The notes beneath the pieces were generated by a model. It did no database searches and was not told the DNA's origin. It was given only the letters and a program-made list of their open reading frames with translations. Below are positions 33,350 to 42,188 of a stretch of 64,000 nt of DNA, in pieces. How positions within the stretch are numbered: the stretch's first letter is position 1; the number at the start of each line of letters is the position of its first letter. The stretch is taken from NCBI GenBank assembly GCA_965659665.1, contig CBFHWU010000027.1, positions 124,001 through 188,000 on the forward strand. The letters are read 5' to 3'. The translations under genes were made by a program, and so were the position numbers. Origin of the DNA: CBFHWU01 sp965659665 (GTDB lineage Bacteria > Bacteroidota > Bacteroidia > Flavobacteriales > Flavobacteriaceae).

Positions 33350-36166
33350 ATGGCATATCCTTTTCAGGAGATTGAAAAAAAGTGGCAACAATATTGGGCT
33401 GCCCATCAAACGTTTAAAGCACATAATAAAAGTGATCAACCCAAATATTATGTGTTAGATATGTTTCCCTATCCTTCGGGTGCAGGGTTGCATGTTGGAC
33501 ATCCATTAGGATACATAGCAAGTGATATTATTTCACGATTTAAACGTCACTCAGGATATAATGTATTACACCCTCAAGGATATGATTCTTTTGGTTTACC
33601 AGCTGAACAGTATGCCATTCAAACGGGTCAACATCCCGCTATTACTACCCAAACAAATATTGATCGTTATCGTCAACAATTAGATCGAATCGGTTTTTCA
33701 TTTGATTGGTCTCGAGAGGTTCGAACATCCAACCCCGAATATTACAAATGGACACAGTGGATTTTCTTGAAATTATTTAATTCTTGGTATGATAAGGCTA
33801 AAAATAAAGCTCGTCCCATTAAGGATTTGATTCATGAATTGAAGTCAAATGGAACTTCAAATGTCAAAGCTGTCACTGCTGATGATACTTCAGATATATG
33901 TGCTTCAGATTGGAATAACATGTCCGAAAAAGAACAGCAACAGCTTTTGTTGGATTACCGCTTAGTATACTTGGCAGAATCAGAAGTCAACTGGTGTCCA
34001 GAGCTTGGAACCGTATTGGCAAATGATGAGGTAATTAATGGAGTTTCTGAACGAGGCGGATATTCAGTGATTCGAAAAAAGATGAAGCAATGGAGTATGC
34101 GAATTTCAGCTTATGCGAATCGCCTTTTGTTGGGTTTAGAGGATCTTCAATGGCCTGAGCCTCTAAAAGAAATGCAACGAAATTGGATTGGTCGATCTGT
34201 AGGAGCTTCTGTAGTTTTTGATATCGAAAATCATCACGGAAAAATTGAAGTTTTCACAACTCGCCCTGATACTATTTTTGGAGTTACTTTTTTAACTCTG
34301 GCCCCTGAGCATCCTTTAACACTTGAAATAACTTCTGACGGTCAACGAAAAGAAGTGGAAGTTTACATTGAGATGACCAGTAAACGAAGTGAACGAGAAA
34401 GAATGACGGAAGTAAAAAAAATAAGTGGGGCATTTACTGGTGCATACGCTATTCACCCCATAACTTGCGAAAAAATTCCTATTTGGATTGGTGATTATGT
34501 TTTAGCGGGGTATGGTACGGGAGCTGTAATGGCTGTACCGTGTGGAGATCAAAGAGATTATGAGTTTGCAAATTATTTTAAAATACCAATAAAAAATATA
34601 TTTTACAATACCGACATTTCACAACACGCTCATAGTTCTAAAGATAACACGATTATTGACCACTCTGGTTTTTTAAATGGGTTAGATGTTTTGCAAGCAA
34701 CTCAAAGTGCTATTTCCAAGTTGGAAGAACTTCAAAAAGGATATGGTACCACAACATACAAGCTAAGAGATGCTGTTTTTAGTCGTCAACGTTATTGGGG
34801 CGAACCCATTCCTATTTACTACGACGGTTATGTCCCTAAGCCAATTCCTGAACACTGTTTACCATTAATCTTACCTGAAGTAGAGAAATATTTACCTACT
34901 CAAGACGGCGCACCTCCGATAGGTAATGCAGAAGTTTGGGCATGGGATGAGCAAAAAGAAAAAGTAGTGGAAATCACTAAGATTGATAATCGCACTATTT
35001 TTCCTTTGGAACTCAATACGATGCCTGGTTGGGCGGGGAGCTCATGGTATTTCAATCGATATATGGATCCACATAATGATGCTGAGTTTGTTTCAACGGA
35101 TGCCCTTGATTACTGGAAGGATGTGGATTTATATCTAGGAGGAAGCGAACATGCTACTGGTCATTTGTTGTATGCGCGATTTTGGCAACAATTTTTGTAT
35201 GATATCGAGCGGGTTCCTACTAAAGAATTTGCAAAAAAGCTTATCAATCAAGGCATGATTTTAGGCAATAGCGCATTCGTTTTCCGCAAAAAAGGAACAA
35301 ACACTTACTTGTCTAAAGGGCTTGTTGGAGAGAAGTCAGTTGAACCAATTCATGTGGACATATCATTGGTGAATTCTTCTAACGAATTAGATATTGATGC
35401 TCTTAAACAATGGCAAACTCAATTTGAAAACGCCTCCTTTGAACTTGAGAATGGCGTTTATATCGTTGGTCGAGAAGTTGAAAAAATGTCCAAATCCAAG
35501 TATAATGTAATCAATCCAGATGCTATTTGTGATCAATATGGTGCTGATACCTTACGGATGTATGAAATGTTTTTAGGCCCTATAGAACAAGCTAAACCAT
35601 GGAATACTGCAGGGATTACTGGGGTTTCAGCTTTCTTGAATAAATTTTGGAAACTCTTTCACTCATCGGAAAATACAGTTATTATTTCTGATGAAAAACC
35701 TTCCAAAGAATCCTTAAAGACTTTACATACCGCTATAAAAAAAGTCAATGAAGATATTCAACAAATGTCACTCAATACATCGGTAAGTGCTTTTATGATT
35801 TGTGTTAACGAATTAACCACCCAAAGGTGTAATCATCGAGAAATTTTAGAGCCTTTAACAGTTTTATTATCTCCTTTTGCTCCACACATATGTGAAGAGT
35901 TATGGCAGTTGTTAGGTTATAATGTTTCAATAGAATTTATTGAGTATCCTAAAGTCAATGAAAGTTACCTTATTGAACAAACCAAAAAATACCCAATTAG
36001 TTTTAATGGTAAAATGCGTTTCATTCTTGAGCTGGACTTGTCATTAAGTCGAGATCAAATTCAAGAAAAAGTATTGTTAGAGAAAAAAACTATTGAATTA
36101 TTGGATGGAAAATCCGCAAAAAAAGTAATTGTAGTCCCTAACAAAATTGTAAACATTGTATTTTGA
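33350..36166 (+). CDS. leuS: Leucyl-tRNA synthetase
   Basis: Class Ia synthetase charging leucine tRNAs, 938 residues. Family motifs are MFPYPSGAGLHVGHPLGYIASD (HIGH-type site, near residue 47), the editing domain with TTRPDTIFGVTFLTLAPEH and YGTGAVMAVPCGDQRDYEFA, and VEKMSKSKYNVINPD (KMSKS loop near 712). An extra hydrophilic stretch (about residues 150-185) lies after the catalytic N-terminal part. It is divergent from ftsX; its stop TGA overlaps the ATG of the next gene. Confidence 0.97.
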   Translation: MAYPFQEIEKKWQQYWAAHQTFKAHNKSDQPKYYVLDMFPYPSGAGLHVGHPLGYIASDIISRFKRHSGYNVLHPQGYDSFGLPAEQYAIQTGQHPAITTQTNIDRYRQQLDRIGFSFDWSREVRTSNPEYYKWTQWIFLKLFNSWYDKAKNKARPIKDLIHELKSNGTSNVKAVTADDTSDICASDWNNMSEKEQQQLLLDYRLVYLAESEVNWCPELGTVLANDEVINGVSERGGYSVIRKKMKQWSMRISAYANRLLLGLEDLQWPEPLKEMQRNWIGRSVGASVVFDIENHHGKIEVFTTRPDTIFGVTFLTLAPEHPLTLEITSDGQRKEVEVYIEMTSKRSERERMTEVKKISGAFTGAYAIHPITCEKIPIWIGDYVLAGYGTGAVMAVPCGDQRDYEFANYFKIPIKNIFYNTDISQHAHSSKDNTIIDHSGFLNGLDVLQATQSAISKLEELQKGYGTTTYKLRDAVFSRQRYWGEPIPIYYDGYVPKPIPEHCLPLILPEVEKYLPTQDGAPPIGNAEVWAWDEQKEKVVEITKIDNRTIFPLELNTMPGWAGSSWYFNRYMDPHNDAEFVSTDALDYWKDVDLYLGGSEHATGHLLYARFWQQFLYDIERVPTKEFAKKLINQGMILGNSAFVFRKKGTNTYLSKGLVGEKSVEPIHVDISLVNSSNELDIDALKQWQTQFENASFELENGVYIVGREVEKMSKSKYNVINPDAICDQYGADTLRMYEMFLGPIEQAKPWNTAGITGVSAFLNKFWKLFHSSENTVIISDEKPSKESLKTLHTAIKKVNEDIQQMSLNTSVSAFMICVNELTTQRCNHREILEPLTVLLSPFAPHICEELWQLLGYNVSIEFIEYPKVNESYLIEQTKKYPISFNGKMRFILELDLSLSRDQIQEKVLLEKKTIELLDGKSAKKVIVVPNKIVNIVF

Positions 36167-36432
36167 TGATCGCATCTATTGAAATTATTGGCTTTATCGC
36201 TGCAATTTTAACGACAGGAGCTTTTGTCCCACAAGTATTTAAAATCTGGAAAACAAAAAACACTGACGGATTGTCACTTTCCATGTATCTTATTATGTTT
36301 TTTGGGGTTTTACTTTGGTTGATGTATGGCATTACAATAAAAAGTCCTTCGATGATTTTCGCCAATGGAATTACAGCAACACTTCAAACCATTATTATTG
36401 TTTACATATTAAATTCTAAAAGAAAACGATAG
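36166..36432 (+). CDS. SemiSWEET transporter
   Basis: The 88-residue protein starts at ATG in TGATG overlapping the leuS stop. It has three helices (about residues 3-22, 38-58, 62-82) and the motif FVPQVFKIWKTKNTDGLSL of the PQ-loop SWEET family. SemiSWEET dimers are sugar facilitators; substrate here is unknown, though sucrose and glucose are transported by relatives. The tight spacing with leuS implies cotranscription. Confidence 0.88.
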   Translation: MIASIEIIGFIAAILTTGAFVPQVFKIWKTKNTDGLSLSMYLIMFFGVLLWLMYGITIKSPSMIFANGITATLQTIIIVYILNSKRKR

Positions 36433-36479
36433 CTATGGCAACATTTTTGTAAATTAGTATTTAAAATAAAAAAAAAATT

Positions 36480-37166
36480 ATGCTCAGCGGATATTATTTA
36501 ATTGCGATTATTTTCGGTCTTGTAAGTATGGGAGTTAGCGGACAGCTGAAAAGAAAATTTAATAAATACTCAAAAGTGAGACTACAGAACGGGCTTTCTG
36601 GTGCCGAGATAGCAGAAAGAATGTTGTCTGATCATGGTATTAGAGATGTTAAGGTTGTTGCAGGAAGAGGTAAATTAACAGATCATTATAATCCACGAAC
36701 CAAAACGGTTAGCCTTAGTGAGAGCGTATATCACCAAAGAAATGCGGCAGCGGCAGCTGTAGCAGCGCACGAATGTGGCCATGCAGTGCAACACCGTCAA
36801 GGCTATGAATGGCTTCAAATGCGTTCTACTTTGGTTCCTGTTGTGAGTGTGGCTTCAAACTTATCTATTTGGGTTATTATTGGAGGTTTAGCTATTGCAA
36901 GTTCCGGATTAGGTTATCCTATTGCCGTTGCTGGTGTGGTGATGTTCGGATTAGGAACATTATTTAGTTTCATAACCTTGCCTGTGGAGTACGATGCAAG
37001 TAATAGAGCTCTTGCTTGGTTACAGCGTAAAAATATGGTATCACAACGCGAATTAGCCGCATCAAAAGACGCATTGAAGTGGGCCGCCCGTACCTATGTA
37101 GTAGCAGCTATAGGATCGTTGGCAACACTCATTTATTTTGCCCTTCGAGTAGGAGATCGCCGCTAA
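36480..37166 (+). CDS. YugP-type zinc metallopeptidase (membrane)
   Basis: Membrane peptidase of the DUF2927/YugP family, 228 residues. It begins with a hydrophobic helix (MLSGYYLIAIIFGLVSMGVSG), contains VSLSESVYHQRNAAAAAVAAHECGHAVQH (zinc motif HExxH at about residues 97-101) and further helices around residues 118-150 and 215. The third ligand is likely the Glu near VEYDAS. Substrate unknown. It begins 47 bases after the SemiSWEET gene. Confidence 0.88.
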   Translation: MLSGYYLIAIIFGLVSMGVSGQLKRKFNKYSKVRLQNGLSGAEIAERMLSDHGIRDVKVVAGRGKLTDHYNPRTKTVSLSESVYHQRNAAAAAVAAHECGHAVQHRQGYEWLQMRSTLVPVVSVASNLSIWVIIGGLAIASSGLGYPIAVAGVVMFGLGTLFSFITLPVEYDASNRALAWLQRKNMVSQRELAASKDALKWAARTYVVAAIGSLATLIYFALRVGDRR

Positions 37167-37637
37167 TCACATTAAAGGAGGTCGATTAATTTGCTGATTG
37201 AGAGATATAAACGTTTCTGTGCGGTTAACTCCTGAAATACCTTCGATTTTAGTGTTTAATAATTGCATCAGGTGTTCATTATTACGACAGGATAATTTGA
37301 TTAAAATACTCCAGTTTCCCGTTGTGTAATGACATTCCATCACTTCTGAAATTTTGCGAAGTTGATCTACTACTTCGGGCTTTTTCATGGCTCTGTCAAG
37401 AAAGATTCCAATAAAAGCGGTAGTAGTATGGCCAAATTTTTCTGAGTTTATTCTAATAGTTGTTCCAGAAATAAAACCTCTTGATTTAAGCTTTTTGTAG
37501 CGATGCTGAACAGATGCCCCTGAAATACATATTTCTCTTGCGATTTCTAAAAAAGGTTTGCGCGCATCTTCAGCAAGTGCCTCTAGAATTCTTAAATCAA
37601 TTTTATCTAAAGATTTTATTTTGAAGGAAACATTCAT
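37167..37637 (-). CDS. Lrp/AsnC family transcriptional regulator
   Basis: A 156-residue regulator with an N-terminal winged helix-turn-helix (LDKIDLRILEALAEDARKP, then CISGASVQHRYKKLKSRG) and a C-terminal RAM ligand-binding domain (TTTAFIGIFLDR, ECHYTTGNWSILIKLSC). The start is placed at MNVSFKIKSLDKID; an upstream ATG would add 29 residues that look non-coding. Such regulators respond to amino acids. Convergent with yugP; no target site was identified. Confidence 0.88.
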   Translation of the reverse strand: MNVSFKIKSLDKIDLRILEALAEDARKPFLEIAREICISGASVQHRYKKLKSRGFISGTTIRINSEKFGHTTTAFIGIFLDRAMKKPEVVDQLRKISEVMECHYTTGNWSILIKLSCRNNEHLMQLLNTKIEGISGVNRTETFISLNQQINRPPLM

Positions 37638-37752
37638 GGATTTGAGAGTTTGGGGAAATTCAAAAGTACAACATAAACGTATAAAAACATTAAGTTTACC
37701 TTTTTCAGTCGACAATTGCTCCACTTGGTGTACTTTTGGCCAAAATAATTAA

Positions 37753-38133
37753 ATGAAAATTCGTTGGTTAAGTGTTGGGGTTTTGTTTGCTTTGACTGCG
37801 GTGATCTTAGGAGCATTATTAGCTCATTATTTAAAAGAAAAAGTTCATTTGGATTCTTTAAACTCTTTTCAAACAGGGGTTCGATACCAAATGTATCATG
37901 CATTGCTTTTAATAATAATTTCTCTTAGTTCTTATTTTTCTCACAAACAAAAAAAAATATTGTGTTATTGTATTTCCATAGGAATTCTTCTATTTTCAGG
38001 TTCAATATATTTACTTAGCCTGGATGAGTTATGGTGCGTGTCATTTTCATTTCTGGGTCCAGTTACTCCTATAGGAGGAATATTCTTGATTTACTCATGG
38101 ACGCTAATGCTTGTATATAGTTTTAAAAACTAG
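37753..38133 (+). CDS. DUF423 membrane protein
   Basis: Inner-membrane protein of 126 residues with four helices. DUF423 features are LGALLAHYLKE, FQTGVRYQMYHALLLIIIS and a final LGPVTPIGGIFLIYSWTLM. Function unknown in the family. It is separate from the divergent Lrp gene and ends overlapping hemD by 4 bases. Confidence 0.88.
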   Translation: MKIRWLSVGVLFALTAVILGALLAHYLKEKVHLDSLNSFQTGVRYQMYHALLLIIISLSSYFSHKQKKILCYCISIGILLFSGSIYLLSLDELWCVSFSFLGPVTPIGGIFLIYSWTLMLVYSFKN

Positions 38134-38876
38134 CGTTTGTTGGCGACCTGAATATACTCATCTAGTGCTTTGGTCATAGACGGATTTTCGGGGGTAGGGG
38201 CTAATATATCTATACGTAACCCTGCCTCTTTGGCAGCAGCTACTGTTGAGTTTCCAAAAACAGCAATTCGGGTGCTGTTTTGTTCAAAATCAGGAAAGTT
38301 TCTTAATAGAGACTCAATTCCAGAAGGACTAAAAAATACCAATATGTCATAATAAACATTTCGCAGATCAGATAAATCACTAATAACCGTTTTGTAGAAA
38401 ACTCCTTTCACCCAATCTATTCCTAATTTATTGAGTGAATTTGGGATAGTTGATTTTATAACATCAGAGCAAGGAAGTAAATAAGATTCGGATTTATACT
38501 TACTCATTAAAGGAGTAAGATCCTCAAAAGCACGATTGCCTATATAAATTTTACGTTTTCGGTACACGACATATTTTTGAAGATAAAAAGCGACAGCTTC
38601 CGACTGACAAAAATATTTTAAAGTGCTCGGAATGGGATAACGAAGTTCTTCGGCTAATCTGAAAAAATGGTCAATGGCATTTCGACTTGTGAAAATGATA
38701 GCAGTGAATTTAGTGATGTCAATTTTTTGATGCCTTACTTCACGAGAAGAAACACCTTCAACATGAATAAATGGACGAAAATCAATTGCGACTTTTCGCC
38801 TTTCAATAAGTTGATTGTAAGGAGAGTTGTCTATTGACGGCTCAGGTTGCGATACAAGGATGGTTTTAACCTTCAT
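38130..38876 (-). CDS. hemD: Uroporphyrinogen-III synthase
   Basis: Closes hydroxymethylbilane to uroporphyrinogen III in haem biosynthesis. HemD is a divergent family; this 248-residue protein has the two-domain alternation and the motifs IIFTSRNAIDHFF, FFSPSGIESLL, IAVFGNSTVAAAKEAGLRID and APTPENPSMTKAL seen in Flavobacteriia. It is preceded by DUF4271, as in related genomes, where the pair is conserved. Confidence 0.88.
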   Translation of the reverse strand: MKVKTILVSQPEPSIDNSPYNQLIERRKVAIDFRPFIHVEGVSSREVRHQKIDITKFTAIIFTSRNAIDHFFRLAEELRYPIPSTLKYFCQSEAVAFYLQKYVVYRKRKIYIGNRAFEDLTPLMSKYKSESYLLPCSDVIKSTIPNSLNKLGIDWVKGVFYKTVISDLSDLRNVYYDILVFFSPSGIESLLRNFPDFEQNSTRIAVFGNSTVAAAKEAGLRIDILAPTPENPSMTKALDEYIQVANKR

Positions 38877-38897
38877 AAAATGATATTCGAATCGTTG

Positions 38898-39536
38898 CTA
38901 TATTATACCTAAAGTAATGATCCATATAGGGGCAATTTCAAAAATGCAAATATATAAAATAAAATAAAATTTATTGTTTCTCCAAAGTGTCTCATTTCTT
39001 CGAATCACAGAAAAGTATCCAAACAAAAAAAGGATAAGATTTAAACCTAAAACAATTGTTATAAAGATAAATTTTGAAAACGGTAGATAATAGGTAATAA
39101 ATAAAAACAAAAAAAGCATTAAACTTATTTTTCCTCTCAGTGACAATCTATAGGATAGAATTTGATGAAATACGTTGAGTTTTTTGAAATAAAAAAATAA
39201 TACATATTCCAATGTGTAGCGTAAAAGCCAATATGTTGACCATGCTGCTAAGATCAGCTCTATTTTGAAGTTGAGTTTTGGCTTGTATTGATAGATGACC
39301 AAAAAAAATGCTGCACTAAAGACTAATCCTCTAAACAAAAACAACAAAAATGAAATTAGACTTAATTTCTTAAAATGAGATTGATAATTAAATGGGCCGT
39401 AACTCTCAAACCTCCAAAAACAAGTTAAACTTGAAAAAACCACGGGATTAAAAAGGCGGATTAATACAAGAATACCAAAAATAAGGAGGAAATATAGACT
39501 AGTGGCATTTGAAGAATTAATAAAAGCAATATTCAT
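38898..39536 (-). CDS. DUF4271 membrane protein
   Basis: A 212-residue protein with six to seven helices, hydrophobic throughout, starting MNIAFINSSNATSLYFLLIFG. Aromatic and Arg motifs such as LRYTLEYVLFFYFKKLNVFHQILSYRLS fit DUF4271, a Flavobacteriia family beside hemD. Function unknown. It is 21 bases upstream of hemD and cotranscribed with it. Confidence 0.85.
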   Translation of the reverse strand: MNIAFINSSNATSLYFLLIFGILVLIRLFNPVVFSSLTCFWRFESYGPFNYQSHFKKLSLISFLLFLFRGLVFSAAFFLVIYQYKPKLNFKIELILAAWSTYWLLRYTLEYVLFFYFKKLNVFHQILSYRLSLRGKISLMLFLFLFITYYLPFSKFIFITIVLGLNLILFLFGYFSVIRRNETLWRNNKFYFILYICIFEIAPIWIITLGII

Positions 39537-39608
39537 CCTACAAAAGTATCAAATTAAGAGGCACTGTCAGACTTGATTAAATCCCTATTTTTGCGTAGTA
39601 TAAAAGTA

Positions 39609-40365
39609 ATGAATAAAACACTCATCATTGTTCCTACGTTTAATGAAGCTGAAAATATTCAGTCTCTTGTACATTGTGTGATGGGAATTGATGCTTCCTA
39701 CTCACTTCTTGTGGTTGACGATAATTCGCCAGATGGAACTAAAGACCTGGTGGGAAACCTCCAAAAAAAATACCCTCAAAGACTGTTTTTAGAAGTCAGA
39801 GAAAAAAAAACAGGGCTAGGGGCTGCTTATGTCCACGGTTTTCAATGGGCAATCAAACACAATTACGAATTTATTGTTGAAATGGATGCTGATTTTTCTC
39901 ACAACCCTTATGACATTCAAAAACTTTTAGCTCCTTTACAAAACGATCAAGCAGATTTTTCTGTAGGGTCTCGCTACAAAAAAGGAATTCAAGTCGTTAA
40001 CTGGCCACTGAACAGAATTATACTTTCCATTAGTGCATCTTTTTATGTTCGTCTTATCACTTGTTTACCCATTCGTGATACAACTGCAGGCTTTGTATCC
40101 CATTCGTGATACAACTGCAGGCTTTGTAGCATATCGACGCGAAGTTTTAGCTTCTATTGATTTGCATAACATCAGATTTAATGGCTATGCATTTCAAGTT
40201 GAAATGAAATTTAAGGCTTGGAAAAAAGGGTTTCGCTTCATTGAAATCCCCATTACATTTAAAGACAGAGAGCATGGAACCTCTAAAATGAATATGTCCA
40301 TAGTTAATGAAGCTATATTTGGTATTGTAGCTATGAAAATTAAAAGTATGCGAAATAAGTTATGA
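39609..40365 (+). pseudogene. GT2 polyprenol-phosphate mannosyltransferase, frameshifted by a tandem duplication
   Basis: Family 2 glycosyltransferase of the dolichol-phosphate mannose synthase type: LIIVPTFNEAENIQSLV, VDDNSPDGT, MDADFSHNP (DxD), VGSRYKKG, then IRDTTAGFVAYRREVL and FKDREHGTSKMNMSIV. The start is MNKTLIIVP at 39609. A 31-bp duplication at 40068-40128 shifts the frame: the first part runs to a stop at 40109 (166 residues) and the rest continues in another frame. Removing 31 bases gives a continuous 241-residue protein, the normal family length. Its last bases overlap pyrC (ATGA). Either a real frameshift mutation or an assembly error. Confidence 0.85.
40068..40128 (+). repeat. 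Tandem duplication inside the GT2 gene
   Basis: Two exact 30-base copies, 40068-40097 and 40099-40128, with one T between them; the first begins CCCATTCGTGATACAACTGC. The offset of 31 bases is not a multiple of three, which explains the frameshift. Confidence 0.95.
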
Positions 40366-41696
40366 AAAAAACACTAATTAGAGGAGCAAAAGTCGTAAAT
40401 GAAGGCACACTGGAAAAACTAGACATCTTAATTCATGGAGATACTATTCTTAAAATAGGGGTTGATATTAACGAATTTTCCGATGTCATTATTGATGCCA
40501 GAGGTCTTTATGCTTTACCAGGATTAATTGATGATCAAGTTCATTTTCGTGAACCTGGCTTGACCCACAAAGCAACCATAGAGAGTGAATCTAAAGCGGC
40601 GATAGCAGGTGGTATTACCTCTTTCATCGAAATGCCTAATACTACCCCCCAAACTACTACGCATTTTCATTATCGCCAGAAAATGAAAATTGCCAAAGAA
40701 ACTTCATGGGCTAATTATGGTTTTATGTTTGGTGGAACCAATGACAATTTGGATGAAATATTAAAAATTGACCCAAAAACTGTTCCTGCTCTAAAGTTGT
40801 TTTTAGGATCATCAACAGGGAACATGCTAGTTGATGACCCTCAGGTTTTAGAATCGATCTTTTCGAAAACTCGCCTTCCGATAGCTGTTCATTGTGAAGA
40901 TGAAGCTACCATACGAGCCAATTTAAAGCTGAAAATGGAAGAGTTTGGAGAGGACATACCCCTACAAGAACACCCAAATATTCGATCTGAAGAAGCTTGT
41001 TATAAATCCTCTTCGAGAGCCGTTAAACTAGCAAAAAAAACCAATGCGCGACTCCATGTTTTTCATCTATCAACAGCCAAAGAAACACAATTATTTGAGT
41101 CAAAAAAGGCGATTAAAGAAAAAAATATAACAGCCGAAGTGTGTATACATCATTTGTGGTTTTCGGATGAAGATTACGCCTCAAAAGGGACACATATCAA
41201 ATGGAATCCAGCAGTAAAAACAACGCTTGACCGAGATGGTCTTTGGACAGCTTTGATCGATGGTAGAATTGATATAATTGCAACTGATCATGCTCCTCAT
41301 ACATTAAATGAAAAAAATAATGTTTATACAAAAGCTCCCTCTGGAGGGCCTATGGTGCAACATGCCCTATTGGTGCTATTAGAATGCTTCAAAAAAGGAA
41401 AAATATCACTGGAACTAATAGTCGAAAAAATGTGTCATAATCCAGCACTACTTTTCGATATTGATAAAAGAGGATATTTAAGAGAGGGATACTTTGCCGA
41501 TATTGTATTAGTGGATTTAGAAGCTCAACAAAAAGTTACTAAATCATCCTTACTTTATCAGTGTGGCTGGTCACCATTGGAAGGTACCACTTTTCATTCG
41601 AAGATAACCCATACATTTGTGAACGGAAATTTAGCCTATCAGCTTGGAAAAATAAGTAGTAAACCCAATGTTATGGCATTAACTTTTGACCGATGA
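40362..41696 (+). CDS. pyrC: Dihydroorotase
   Basis: Cyclises carbamoyl-aspartate to dihydroorotate in pyrimidine synthesis; metal-dependent amidohydrolase of 444 residues (class I, as in the multifunctional complex type). Motifs: GLIDDQVHFREPGLTHKATI (metal His pair), MPNTTPQTT, AVHCEDE, HVFHLSTAKE, and DHAPHTLNEKN (final Asp). Its start ATG overlaps the end of the GT2 gene by 4 bases, so coupling would be affected by the GT2 frameshift. Allantoinases share the fold; the gene context (GT2-pyrC-DUF4296 in Flavobacteriia) favours dihydroorotase. Confidence 0.9.
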   Translation: MKKTLIRGAKVVNEGTLEKLDILIHGDTILKIGVDINEFSDVIIDARGLYALPGLIDDQVHFREPGLTHKATIESESKAAIAGGITSFIEMPNTTPQTTTHFHYRQKMKIAKETSWANYGFMFGGTNDNLDEILKIDPKTVPALKLFLGSSTGNMLVDDPQVLESIFSKTRLPIAVHCEDEATIRANLKLKMEEFGEDIPLQEHPNIRSEEACYKSSSRAVKLAKKTNARLHVFHLSTAKETQLFESKKAIKEKNITAEVCIHHLWFSDEDYASKGTHIKWNPAVKTTLDRDGLWTALIDGRIDIIATDHAPHTLNEKNNVYTKAPSGGPMVQHALLVLLECFKKGKISLELIVEKMCHNPALLFDIDKRGYLREGYFADIVLVDLEAQQKVTKSSLLYQCGWSPLEGTTFHSKITHTFVNGNLAYQLGKISSKPNVMALTFDR

Positions 41697-42121
41697 AATA
41701 TTTTCTAGTCTTTATTGTATCAGTTTTTATGGGGTGTGAATCTTCAAGATTTAAAAAGCCAGATAATTTGATGTCCGAACAACAAATGATAGATTTTTTA
41801 TCTGATTTAATGGTATTAAATGCTTCTAGAAATTTTAGAATTCAACGAGATAACTCAAAGTATTTCGTATCGGATAGTGTTTTATATGCTTTTCATAAAG
41901 TGGATAGTGTACAATTTGCAGACAGCAACCGCTATTATGCTTCAAAACCTAAACGCTATGAACGTATTATTAGCCGTGCTCAAGCTCGAATTAATTCTCT
42001 TAACGGAGAGGTTCAGCAACAAATCGACGAAGAAAAATTGATAAAAAAAACAAAGCTCAACCGAAAGGACTCTATTAATTCAGACTTCCCAGTTAAACTT
42101 TCAGAGCCAATTAAACGGTAA
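41693..42121 (+). CDS. DUF4296 lipoprotein
   Basis: A 142-residue lipoprotein starting MKYFLVFIVSVFMGCESSRF (lipobox Cys near 15). The helical body (MIDFLSDLMVLNASRNFRIQ and VDSVQFADSNRYYASKPKRYERI) fits DUF4296, common after pyrC in Flavobacteriia. Function unknown; the coiled, charged tail suggests a peptidoglycan- or protein-binding role, but that is speculation. It overlaps pyrC by 4 bases. Confidence 0.85.
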   Translation: MKYFLVFIVSVFMGCESSRFKKPDNLMSEQQMIDFLSDLMVLNASRNFRIQRDNSKYFVSDSVLYAFHKVDSVQFADSNRYYASKPKRYERIISRAQARINSLNGEVQQQIDEEKLIKKTKLNRKDSINSDFPVKLSEPIKR

Positions 42122-42166
42122 CGCTAAATTATTTTTATTCTTCTTTTAAGATTCGACTTTGGGGTA

Positions 42167-42174
42167 TATATTTG
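42167..42174 (+). promoter_or_regulatory. -7 box for tyrS
   Basis: TATATTTG, matching TAnnTTTG, 14 bases upstream of the tyrS start codon. No clear -33 element. Confidence 0.5.
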
Positions 42175-42188
42175 ACAAAAACTAGATT

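Noticed and set aside
40033..40365. Separate second glycosyltransferase gene
   Set aside because: It is the continuation of the GT2 gene after the 31-bp duplication, not an independent gene.
40362..41696. Allantoinase (AllB)
   Set aside because: Similar amidohydrolase fold, but the context and class I dihydroorotase motifs fit PyrC better.
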